From the NCBI RefSeq assembly GCF_014334325.1, contig NZ_JACSET010000007.1:1-64000 (forward strand): 64,000 bases of DNA. Direction: 5' to 3'. Positions 1-6,889 of the stretch are shown here, in pieces; positions within the stretch are counted from its first letter, which is position 1, and each line of letters starts with the position of its first letter. The notes under the pieces are model-generated. The model worked only from the letters and a program-made list of their open reading frames with translations. It did no database searches and had not been told where the DNA came from. The translations under genes and the position numbers were made by a program. Source of the stretch: Treponema sp. Marseille-Q4130 (GTDB taxonomy: Bacteria > Spirochaetota > Spirochaetia > Treponematales > Treponemataceae).

Positions 1-84
1 CCTTGAATGTGATTTTATCGCTTACTCCTCTGCTCATACTTAAATTTTAGCACAGAACAAATCTTTTGTCTTTAAAAATAATCA

Positions 85-111
85 GGGCTGTCCTTTCTTT
101 TTGGACAGCCC
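85..111 (-). terminator. Hairpin with T-rich flank, possible terminator
   Basis: A perfect 9-bp inverted repeat (GGGCTGTCC at 85-93, GGACAGCCC at 103-111) encloses a T-rich loop. Read on the minus strand it is followed by a T-rich stretch, as in an intrinsic terminator. No gene that it would end is visible on the minus strand, so the role is uncertain. Confidence 0.4.
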
Positions 112-112
112 C

Positions 113-200
113 ATGTTGTTCTCATAAGGTGGTTGCAGTCGGCATTAATACCCTTTGTTACGACGCGGCATGTGAGATAACCCTCCGCACGAATAAAAAA
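113..200 (+). repeat. Dispersed repeat family R, copy 1 (degenerate)
   Basis: This stretch shares long near-identical blocks with 19829-19919: a left block around TTGTTCTCATAAGGTGGTTG, a middle block with AATACCCTTTGTTACGACGC, and a right block CCCTCCGCACGAAT followed by an A-run. The right arm of the nested hairpin seen in the 19.8-kb copy is rearranged here, so this copy has decayed. It lies directly before the integron integrase remnant. No protein is encoded by it. Confidence 0.75.
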
Positions 201-514
201 AGTACCGAACAGAGATTGGATTCCGGCCGGATGTTTTTGGAAAGACAATGACAGCGAACTGCAAAGATATTTTCTCTCCTCTTGCCCAAGAACGATTACG
301 GTCTTTTTATCCGGTTGCTTTTGCAAAAAAATATCCCAATGCCGGCAAAACTCAGGTCTGGCAGTGGGTGTTTCCTCAAGCTTGCCGATGGCGTAACAAA
401 GAAACCGGCGAGCAGGGACGCCACCATATCGATCCTTCGGTTATTCAGCGTACCCTGCATGAAGCGGTTGATTTATTCCAGCTGATGATAAGGAAGAAAG
501 ATGTGATTTTTTGA
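197..514 (+). pseudogene. Integron integrase (IntI) remnant
   Basis: The frame is open from a stop at 194 to 514, with the first ATG at 248. It holds the stretch that marks integron integrases among tyrosine recombinases: KYPNAGK, then WQWVFPQ, then GRHHIDPSVIQR, which belongs to the IntI-specific insertion. The frame then runs into unrelated residues and stops. It lacks the C-terminal H-x-x-R box, the second histidine and the catalytic tyrosine, and most of the N-terminal half is missing. The product cannot be an active recombinase. Its orientation is the same as the cassettes downstream, which matches the inverted integron layout known from T. denticola. The family call is firm; the exact ends of the remnant are not. 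Confidence 0.8.
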
Positions 515-530
515 TCCGCAGCAATTTAGA

Positions 531-559
531 TGGAAAAGCATAGATTTTTGTGATATTAT
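531..559 (+). promoter_or_regulatory. Possible cassette promoter (Pc)
   Basis: A -10-like TATTAT at 554-559 lies 17 bp after TGGAAA at 531-536, which matches 4 of 6 bases of a sigma-70 -35 box. The site lies between the integrase remnant and the first cassette core site, where an attI-linked promoter would be expected. It is a weak match. Confidence 0.3.
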
Positions 560-578
560 ACGAAAATGTTGCAAGGAT

Positions 579-585
579 GTTATGA
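579..585 (+). other. Candidate attI/cassette core site (GTTATGA)
   Basis: GTTATGA resembles the right-hand core sites of the two attC sites downstream (GTTATGT at 1522 and GTTATAC at 2638). It is followed by a short hairpin with ACGC and GCGT arms, as is the next cassette. This is the likely junction between attI and the first cassette. No full attI can be drawn from the sequence alone. Confidence 0.45.
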
Positions 586-617
586 GAACACGCATTGGCG
601 TGCAAGAATGGGAAAAA

Positions 618-1463
618 ATGGAAAAAATAATTGATTTTTATGAAAAAAGAATAAAAATTATTCTAGGTATAATTCTTGGAGTTTGCATATTAAATTGTAT
701 TATTCACATCTGTAAAGATATAAAAATTTCAGAAGCTGTATTAGGTTTTGGAATAAGTATTGGCTTTTTCTTTATAGCATGGGCAATGGTTTTTATTGTG
801 TTAGGTTTCCAAAAAATAAATCCGTTTTGTCCAAAATCTATTTTTAAGTTTTTTTGTTACTTTGTCATAATAATAAGTACAATTGGCGTTGTTTTAGGAA
901 TTATAAATGATACAATCCTTTGCGCGCTTAAAGATAAAAAGGATATATTTCAATTTACATACTCTACAGGCGCATTAGGCTTTATTTATGGGAGCATCTA
1001 TTTATACAGAAAAACTTTTGGTAAAAATAGTGAATCAGAAGTTTCCGGAAGAAAAATTGAAAAATCAGATGAATCAAAAAAGAAAAAAATTATAAAATAT
1101 TCTGTTATTTTTGGAGTTGGTTTTGTTGGTGCTATAATAATAGTATGTATTACAATTTTTTCATCATTTTTAAAATCTGAACCATATTTACATTCAATTA
1201 AGCTTATTGAAAATAATACAGAAATTTTGGAATATCTTGGTGAAGATTATAAACTTCCCAAAATTATAAGTGGTTCCATGAGCACAAATGGAAATGGGAC
1301 TGGAAAAGTATCTATTTCATATACAATTAAAGGTAAAAACGGAAGCTCACGGGTTTATGTTGATGCAGAAAAAGAAAATGGAATTTGGAATTATAAAAAA
1401 ATAATATTTTATAAACAAAAAGGAAAAGTAGATTCTATAGATTTACTTATAAATGAAAAATAG
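618..1463 (+). CDS. Cassette 1: membrane protein with Coa1-like C-terminal domain
   Basis: This 281-residue protein fills the first integron cassette and ends two bases before the R'' box of attC1. The start at 618 is chosen because GGGA lies 7 bases upstream; an in-frame ATG at 582 overlaps the core site. The N-terminal half has several hydrophobic segments (roughly residues 15-35, 45-70, 80-100 and 150-175). The last 90 residues look like the Coa1/Tim21-type fold seen in many bacterial membrane proteins: N..ILEYLG, an SG...NGNGTGKVSISY strand and a final GIWNYKKIIFY strand. The gene is extremely A+T-rich and lysine/isoleucine-rich, unlike the core genes further right, which points to foreign origin. 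The function is unknown; the domain match is by eye. Confidence 0.7.
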   Translation: MEKIIDFYEKRIKIILGIILGVCILNCIIHICKDIKISEAVLGFGISIGFFFIAWAMVFIVLGFQKINPFCPKSIFKFFCYFVIIISTIGVVLGIINDTILCALKDKKDIFQFTYSTGALGFIYGSIYLYRKTFGKNSESEVSGRKIEKSDESKKKKIIKYSVIFGVGFVGAIIIVCITIFSSFLKSEPYLHSIKLIENNTEILEYLGEDYKLPKIISGSMSTNGNGTGKVSISYTIKGKNGSSRVYVDAEKENGIWNYKKIIFYKQKGKVDSIDLLINEK

Positions 1464-1464
1464 C

Positions 1465-1528
1465 GCCTAACACCGTTTTCAAAGCCGACAGGTAATCGAG
1501 CTGCCTGCGGTTTAAAACAATGTTATGT
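1465..1528 (+). other. attC recombination site 1 (64 bp)
   Basis: R'' is GCCTAAC (1465-1471) and R' is GTTATGT (1522-1528). The left arm GTTTTCAAAGCCG (1475-1487) pairs with CGGTTTAAAAC (1508-1518) and leaves an unpaired C and an unpaired G, the extrahelical bases expected of attC. The loop has a further CAGG/CCTG stem. The site directly follows the stop codon of cassette gene 1. It has the structural marks of a folded single-strand attC. Confidence 0.85.
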
Positions 1529-1571
1529 ACACAACGCTATAGGCGTGGTTTTTAGAAAAAGGGGTAATAGA

Positions 1572-2515
1572 ATGATTTTTCCAGGTTTAAAAAAATTGAG
1601 CCAAGAATTTGGTTTCAAAAATAACGGAACATATTTTTATGGATTTATAAATAATACATATGTTATGTTTGCAGATGGGGCGAATCGGAAAAATGTGTGT
1701 TTCAGATTTCCAATTGAATTAAATGAAGGTGATAAAAAAAAATTTTATCTTGGAAAAGGAAAGGATATGCAAAAAGTATAGATTTTTTTGACGATCAGTC
1801 TTTTGATGTTTATATTGTATTTACGGAATATTTTTTACCTTTCAAAATTTCAAAAATAAAAGAAGTAATTGAAGACATAACTGGTTATATTAAACAAAAA
1901 TACCCGCAAGAAAAATCAAAATGCAGTGGAGATAACTGTATAGAAACGGATGGACTTAATATATTTGATATTGATGGTATTCCGTTGCCAATGTGTTCTT
2001 CTTGTGCAAAAAGATTAGAAACTAAAATTGAAAATGCGTATGAAGATTTTAGGCTCCAACCAAATAATTATCTTCAAGGTTCAATAGCAGCGATAGTTTT
2101 TTCTATTCCTGGAATATTAGTAACATTCATTTTATTTTTGTTAGGTAGAATCGCAGGTGCGTCAGGTTTAATATATTTTTATCTTTCACAAAAAGGCTAT
2201 GTTTGGGCAAAAGGCAAAATGAACAAGATAGGTGTACTTATAATTTCTTTAATAAGTTTGGTATATACGGCTGTCGGAGTATATTTAAGTTATATTGCTG
2301 TTATTATAAAAGAAGTATTAAAGCTTCCAGAAATAAAAGGTTATCCGATATTTGAAATTGTAAAGCTTTCTTTTGAATCAGTAAAAGAACCTGAAGTCAA
2401 AAAAGAATTACTTACAAATATATATTTATCGTTGTTTTTGTGCGGTATTTGTATTTTAATAAATATGATTCAGTTATTAAAATCAACTGGCAAGGTAAAA
2501 ATAAAAAAAGCATAA
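1572..2515 (+). pseudogene. Cassette 2: frameshifted zinc-ribbon membrane protein
   Basis: Two frames make up one gene. The first runs from ATG 1572 (AAAAAGGGG upstream) to a stop at 1781. The second is open from the same point and continues through 1782-1984 to the stop at 2515. The switch lies around the A-run at 1770-1775. Joined, the product is about 310 residues: a soluble N-terminal part, two CxxC-type pairs (CSGDNC near the middle, then CSSC) that suggest a zinc ribbon, then three hydrophobic segments. The stop TAA overlaps the R'' box of attC2. The shift may be a real mutation, programmed slippage or a sequence error. Strong A+T richness marks it as cassette-borne. The function is unknown. 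Confidence 0.6.
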
Positions 2516-2644
2516 CAAGGTTTTCAAAGCCGATAAAAACTTTGTCACAACAGTTGCTTTCCGCAGCTTTTCGCCGCTGCAACTTTTGCACCAATTTTGC
2601 GCGTTGCGCAAAAACGTTTTTACGGTTTAAAACGCTGGTTATAC
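2510..2644 (+). other. attC recombination site 2 (135 bp)
   Basis: R'' is GCATAAC (2510-2516) and R' is GTTATAC (2638-2644). The 21-base left arm (2520-2540) pairs with an 18-base right arm (2616-2633), leaving three extrahelical bases; the first two are at the same places as in attC1. The apical part is long and itself folds (GTTGC...GCAAC). The gene before it ends inside R''. This is an attC of the long type. Confidence 0.85.
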
Positions 2645-2657
2645 GAACGGCCGCAAA

Positions 2658-2858
2658 ATGGAAAATATAAAAGAAATAAATGTTAATTATAATTTCACAA
2701 CCGATACATATGGTTTTTGGGATGGTTATCGGTTAAACAGAAAAGGGCTTGGAATGTTTAATAATGGTTGTAATCCTGATTCAAAATATAAACAAAAGTA
2801 CGTAAAATTCTTGTCGTCATATTTACACTGCTCGCAAAGTTTCAGAAAAAGCAGATAG
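2658..2858 (+). pseudogene. Cassette 3 remnant: DUF6994-like fragment
   Basis: The ORF starts 14 bases after the attC2 core site. Its first 45 residues (NYNFTTDTYGFWDGY, then GLGMFNNGCNPDSK) resemble the N-terminus of the DUF6994-type proteins often found as hypothetical genes in bacteria. After about residue 48 the similarity ends and the frame closes early at 66 residues. A deletion has probably fused this start to another fragment. The family call is from memory and tentative. Confidence 0.5.
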
Positions 2859-2971
2859 ACAATCAACGCTATCCATATTTGTGTTTTGACCGCATTTTCC
2901 TTGAGCCGAGTGACGAACAGAACGCCATTTTCGCAGAAATTGCCGAAGGTTTTATAATTACAGTAGCCTAA
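2801..2971 (+). pseudogene. Unidentified gene 3' fragment
   Basis: A second frame, overlapping the end of the cassette 3 remnant, is open for 57 codons and ends at TAA 2969-2971. The C-terminal residues (RYPYLCFDRIFLEPSDEQNA, then a short tail) read like a genuine protein end and are less A+T-rich than the cassette genes. No start codon or ribosome site is visible. It may be the tail of a second cassette gene joined by deletion. I do not recognise the family. Confidence 0.35.
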
Positions 2972-2996
2972 ATTAAACGTAACAGTAGATTTAGGC
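2966..2996 (+). repeat. Inverted repeat after cassette remnant
   Basis: GCCTAAAT (2966-2973) and ATTTAGGC (2989-2996) form a perfect 8-bp inverted repeat around a 15-base loop, overlapping the stop codon of the fragment before it. GCCTAA resembles the R'' box of attC1, so this could be a damaged attC half. It could equally be a weak terminator. Confidence 0.35.
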
Positions 2997-3008
2997 GCTG
3001 TATAATTA

Positions 3009-3099
3009 GTGCGCGGAAGCGCACACGTGCATCTGCGAGTTTTCGAAAGAAAACTCGAAATTAAATTGAACGGCGCTATTTCAGACGTTCAATTTAAAC
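3009..3099 (+). repeat. Dispersed three-hairpin element T, copy 1
   Basis: Three hairpins follow each other. A is GTGCGC-ggaa-GCGCAC (3009-3024). B is CGAGTTTTC-gaaa-GAAAACTCG (3036-3057). C is TTAAATTGAAC (3061-3071) with GTTCAATTTAA (3087-3097) around a loop containing GCTATTTCAGAC. All three stems are perfect. The same element, with different but still paired bases, occurs at 43561-43650 on the minus strand, and without hairpin B at 5816-5880. From 3100 to 3225 I see no gene: a frame stays open there but resembles nothing I know and runs antisense into the fructokinase gene. Confidence 0.8.
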
Positions 3100-3225
3100 C
3101 TTCGGTTATTGTTCGTATAGGAAATCGCGGAGCGTTTCACGTCCTTGTGAATGCCGAGATGATAGAGGCTGCCGCTTGTGATATGGTTTTATGTTCTAAC
3201 CCAACTATACCGCGAATTACAGACT

Positions 3226-4119
3226 TTAAAAAGTACCTTCTTTATCTTGGACGTAGTGAAATTTATTTAAAAGCTCTTGGTCGTATTCTGGAATTGCGCC
3301 CTGATGCGCGCAGACATAATCCGCAAGGGTTGATCCGAAAGCCAACGCCTGCTGTAAAGGAGCGCCTTTAAGCATCATGTGCAAAAAACCTGCGGATAAA
3401 CTGTCTCCGGCGCCGACCGTATCTACGACGGTTATGTCTTTACAGTTCTGCCGGAAAATTTTTCCGTCCTTCGTACAGCAAACCGAACCTTTTTTTCCGA
3501 GAGTTACTAAGATTATATCGAGCGGGTATCGGTGAAAAAGCTCCGCTATCGTTTCATCGAAATTCTTTTTACCGATGTCTGCGGCGTTCGCTATAACGGG
3601 AATTTCATCGTTATTCATTTTAACGATGGTGGCATGTAGAAGCCCTTGATCGATTATTTCCTTGCTGTAAAAATTTTTACGGATATTTACGTCGAAAAAT
3701 CTTACAGGTACGTCGATAGAGTCCCATATTCGGCAGAGGGCTTTTCGGTTTTGTTCGCTGCGTTGTGCAAGAGTTCCGTAACATAGAACGTCAAACGGCC
3801 CTTTTAGCTCATCGGAAATTTTTATGTCGTCCCAAGCGCACGGCTCGTTAAAAGCGTAGTCGGCTATTCCGTCGACAAGAAAAACTTCGGCTTTTCCGGT
3901 AGGAAATTCGCTTATATGAATATGCTCGGAGCCTATTCCGAATTTTTTAACGGTGTCCAACGCCGACCGCCCCAGTTCGTCATCTCCTACCGCACTGACG
4001 ATAGTTCCCGTTGCGCCGAGTTTTTGAAAATGCGCGGCCACATTTAACGGGGCGCCTCCGATTCTTGCCGAATCTTTGAATATGTCAAAAAGTATTTCTC
4101 CGAAACAGATAAATTTCAT
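3226..4119 (-). CDS. PfkB-family sugar kinase, probable fructokinase
   Basis: This 297-residue ribokinase-fold kinase should phosphorylate fructose with ATP in the cytoplasm. The N-terminal substrate motif is ICFGEILFD followed by GGAPLNVAAHF. The C-terminal ATP/anion-hole signature DTVGAGDSLSAG carries the catalytic Asp (the D of AGD). The length is normal for fructokinases. The ATG at 4119 is used; a TTG nine bases upstream is an alternative, and neither has a strong ribosome site. It is the last gene of the minus-strand fructoside cluster, 152 bp after the GH32 gene, and would act on fructose released by that enzyme. Other PfkB hexose kinases cannot be excluded. Confidence 0.85.
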   Translation of the reverse strand: MKFICFGEILFDIFKDSARIGGAPLNVAAHFQKLGATGTIVSAVGDDELGRSALDTVKKFGIGSEHIHISEFPTGKAEVFLVDGIADYAFNEPCAWDDIKISDELKGPFDVLCYGTLAQRSEQNRKALCRIWDSIDVPVRFFDVNIRKNFYSKEIIDQGLLHATIVKMNNDEIPVIANAADIGKKNFDETIAELFHRYPLDIILVTLGKKGSVCCTKDGKIFRQNCKDITVVDTVGAGDSLSAGFLHMMLKGAPLQQALAFGSTLADYVCAHQGAIPEYDQELLNKFHYVQDKEGTF

Positions 4120-4271
4120 ATTATTCAATCATTATAACATAATAGTCGCTATAAAGCGACCGTATCGTTGCCGTATTGTTACCGCCTGTTTCCGCCGGAT
4201 TATTGATATCCAAGCGGCGGCGGCAAACCGGTACTGCGGATTTTTAAAAGACGAACGGCAACATACTCCGT

Positions 4272-5753
4272 CTAAACCGCAAAGTTTATATCACAGAATT
4301 CGACGTTGCAGTCTTCCGCTATAAAGCCCAGCTCATATTCGGGTTTTTCATACAGACGATATGAAAAAGCGATTTTTTCGTCAATGAATATGTCTATATT
4401 ATCCTTTTCAACGAGCAGGCAGATCTTTATCCATGAATTTACATCAAAGGCAAAAGATTTTTCGCAAACCCTAAAGCCGTCAGGGCCCGGCATTTTCGGT
4501 TTGGGGATAGCCTGGCAGGATTGCTGCCAAAACGGATCCACGGGCATGGGAAGATTTAAAAGGGATACCCTTTGCATGGAATAATCGAATTCCAACTGCA
4601 GACAAGTCGATGCGTCGCGATCGCTTTTTAAAAGAATGCCGAAATTGTTATATATTTCATGAGCTCTGCATCGGCAGGAAAATAAATAGGATTCGGGGAT
4701 GCCGGTGAAAAAACCGTAGGAGCACGTTCCTAAAGAGGATATGTCGATAGATCTGTTGCCGAAGTTAGTCCCGTTTCCTTGGATCTGCATATACTGCCAA
4801 TCGATCTTTTTAGGATATAGAGAGCGAATTTCAGGCGGCATTTTTACATCCAATTCTCCTTTTGAGTTTTGTACCACTTCGTGCGGGACGCAAAATTTAC
4901 CGCCCCAATACCATTCTCCCTGATCGCAATCGTCGCCTCTGTCGTGCGCCCAAGCAAAATAAATACGGCGTCCTTCATCGTTTGCCATGGACTTCGCGGC
5001 ATAGAAGCGTCTGCCGCCTATTCCGTCGGATTTCGGGGTTCTCCACGGGCCGAAAGGCGAACTTGAAACTCTGTAAATGGTATTTACGTATTCCGAAAAC
5101 CTTGAATAAGATAAATACCAATTTGAACCGATTTTATACATTTCGGGGCATTCGGGACAGTTGGTGTTCCCCGGATAATAAAGAACACGTGAATATGTCC
5201 ATTTATCCAAGTCCGGGGAAGTATACAATACAACACATCCTCTTCTGGTAATCGCATTGCCTTTAAGCCTTGCAGACAAGATCATCCAATAGGCATTCTC
5301 TTCATCATTGTAAAATACGTAAGGATCTCTCCAGTCCAAAGCTTCAAAAAGATCTTCATTAGGTAACAGTATGGGATTCTTTTTATCTTTTTCCCATGTG
5401 ATGCTGTCTTTGCTGTATGCATGGCATATAGTTTGCTGATATTTTGCTTTAATATTGTATCCGGTATAAAACGCATGGAACATTCCGTTACCGAAAACGA
5501 CGGAACCCGTCCAAACACCTGAAGAATCCGCATCATCGTTTGTGCCCGGATGTATGGCTACGGGTAATTCTTCCCAGTGAAGCAGATCTTTTGAAATTGT
5601 GTGGCACCATGAAGTTCTAAGTCGATCGGGATATACTGTAGTGCCTTGGGGCGGGGTAAGTGAAAAAATATGATATGTGCCGTCATGAAAAAAAGGGATT
5701 GCATCGCCTGTTGACGGGCAGTGTTTTGTATGTCTGAATAATTTTGATGTCAT
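4272..5753 (-). CDS. Glycoside hydrolase family 32, cytoplasmic beta-fructosidase type
   Basis: The 493-residue protein has no signal peptide, so it should split imported fructosides inside the cell. The start is fixed by AAGGAGG before ATG 5753. The five-blade GH32 domain covers about residues 10-330. Near residue 16, GDAIPFFHDGTYHIF takes the place of the usual NDPNG nucleophile motif. DWRDPYVF near 140 carries the transition-state Asp, and the ECPEMY segment near 200 carries the acid/base Glu. A beta-sandwich C-terminal part follows. The non-standard nucleophile motif belongs to a less studied GH32 branch, so the exact substrate (sucrose, fructo-oligosaccharide or another fructoside) is open. 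The neighbouring importer and fructokinase support a fructoside role. Confidence 0.85.
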   Translation of the reverse strand: MTSKLFRHTKHCPSTGDAIPFFHDGTYHIFSLTPPQGTTVYPDRLRTSWCHTISKDLLHWEELPVAIHPGTNDDADSSGVWTGSVVFGNGMFHAFYTGYNIKAKYQQTICHAYSKDSITWEKDKKNPILLPNEDLFEALDWRDPYVFYNDEENAYWMILSARLKGNAITRRGCVVLYTSPDLDKWTYSRVLYYPGNTNCPECPEMYKIGSNWYLSYSRFSEYVNTIYRVSSSPFGPWRTPKSDGIGGRRFYAAKSMANDEGRRIYFAWAHDRGDDCDQGEWYWGGKFCVPHEVVQNSKGELDVKMPPEIRSLYPKKIDWQYMQIQGNGTNFGNRSIDISSLGTCSYGFFTGIPESYLFSCRCRAHEIYNNFGILLKSDRDASTCLQLEFDYSMQRVSLLNLPMPVDPFWQQSCQAIPKPKMPGPDGFRVCEKSFAFDVNSWIKICLLVEKDNIDIFIDEKIAFSYRLYEKPEYELGFIAEDCNVEFCDINFAV

Positions 5754-5815
5754 TTTTATCCTCCTTAAAAATTCGACAGCCTAACAAAATATCGATTTTA
5801 TAAGATGTTGAATCA

Positions 5816-5880
5816 GTGCGCTTTTTGTGCACGGTTTAAGTTTAAACTGAACGGCGTTATTTCGGATGTTCAATTTAAAC
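5816..5880 (+). repeat. Three-hairpin element T, copy 2 (lacks hairpin B)
   Basis: Hairpin A is GTGCGC-ttttt-GTGCAC (5816-5832, one G-T pair). Hairpin C is a 13-bp stem (5840-5852 with 5868-5880, one mismatch) around a loop containing GTTATTTCGGAT, which matches copy 1 closely. Hairpin B is absent. The element lies between the permease stop (5883) and the GH32 start (5753) in the minus-strand operon. There it could slow transcription or protect mRNA ends. Confidence 0.7.
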
Positions 5881-5882
5881 GT

Positions 5883-6887
5883 TCATTTATTCTTTTTAAT
5901 AAAAGAACGCAATATGCCGTTGCCGCCCTTTTGCGTGTCTATCAGGATTGCGATCAAGATGATTATACCCTTTACTATCAATTGCCAAAAAGAGCTTACT
6001 CCCAGTAAGTTTAAACCGTTTGAAATGATACCGATGACCATCGCTCCTATTACGGTTCCGCTTAGAAGACCTTTGCCGCCCGACATGGAAATCCCACCGA
6101 GTACGCAGGCGGCGATGGCGTCAAGTTCATAGCCGCTTCCTACCGAAGGCTGTCCCGAATACATTCTGCTTGAAAGGACTATTCCCGCAAAAGCGGATAA
6201 AAATCCGCTGATGGTATATATCAGCACTTCAACTTTGAAGATAGGCACGCCGCTTAATCTGGCAGATTCTCTGTTGCCGCCGATCGCATATATGTAGGCG
6301 CCGAATTTGGTTTTATTCAGCAGAAACGAAAATATAATTATCAGGATTAGCATGTAGACAATCGGCAACGGAATGACATTGAACAAATAGCCCGTCCCTA
6401 TGTTAACGAAAAAAGATTCCTGAATTCGGGTTGATCTTCCGCCGCTGTATACATAAGCAACGCCGTTTGTAATATTCATCATAGCCATGGTTACAATAAA
6501 AGCGGGAACATTGAATTTGGCAATAAACAAACCCGATAAGAATCCCGTAGCCGTGCCTATGAGCAGCCCCAAAATAATAGCCGCCCATATAGGCATACCC
6601 TGGGTGACTATAAAGCCTACGGTCAAGGTTCCCGTCATCGCAACGATCTTCCCAACTGAAAGATCAATGCCGCCAAGGATAATTACCAACGACATTCCGA
6701 TTGCGATATACATATTGATGGAAATTTGTCTTAAAACGGACAAAATATTATTTGCGGTAAAAAATTTATCCGTAAGAAACGTTAATAAGATACATAAAAA
6801 AAGCAGAACAACCAATATGCCTGCGTTGTTTTTTAATGTTGCAAACATACCGCGGTTTTTTACTTTTATGATTGTTTTATTGTTCAT
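5883..6887 (-). CDS. Sugar ABC importer permease (RbsC/BPD_transp_2 type)
   Basis: This 334-residue inner-membrane protein is the channel of a CUT2-type sugar importer, working with the ATPase and binding protein encoded before it. It shows about eight to ten hydrophobic segments and typical RbsC signatures: IGMSLVIILGGIDLSVGKI near residue 75, AIGGNRESARLSG near 210 and the VLGGISMSGGKG loop near 270. The start at 6887 is chosen because AGGAGG, at the end of the ATPase gene, sits 6 bases before it; a longer frame has no such support. The gap to the ATPase stop is 2 bp, so the two are probably translationally coupled. Substrate is inferred from context as a fructoside or fructose. Confidence 0.9.
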   Translation of the reverse strand: MNNKTIIKVKNRGMFATLKNNAGILVVLLFLCILLTFLTDKFFTANNILSVLRQISINMYIAIGMSLVIILGGIDLSVGKIVAMTGTLTVGFIVTQGMPIWAAIILGLLIGTATGFLSGLFIAKFNVPAFIVTMAMMNITNGVAYVYSGGRSTRIQESFFVNIGTGYLFNVIPLPIVYMLILIIIFSFLLNKTKFGAYIYAIGGNRESARLSGVPIFKVEVLIYTISGFLSAFAGIVLSSRMYSGQPSVGSGYELDAIAACVLGGISMSGGKGLLSGTVIGAMVIGIISNGLNLLGVSSFWQLIVKGIIILIAILIDTQKGGNGILRSFIKKNK

Positions 6888-6889
6888 TA

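Noticed and set aside
66-251. A 61-codon frame at the left edge
   Set aside because: It reads through repeat family R and is not conserved in the second copy of the repeat.
3009-3371. A 120-codon plus-strand frame
   Set aside because: Its first third is the hairpin repeat and its last third is antisense to fructokinase; the middle resembles nothing I know.
5779-5800. GCCTAAC near 5780 as a further attC box
   Set aside because: No partner core site or pairing arms lie within reach, so it is probably chance.
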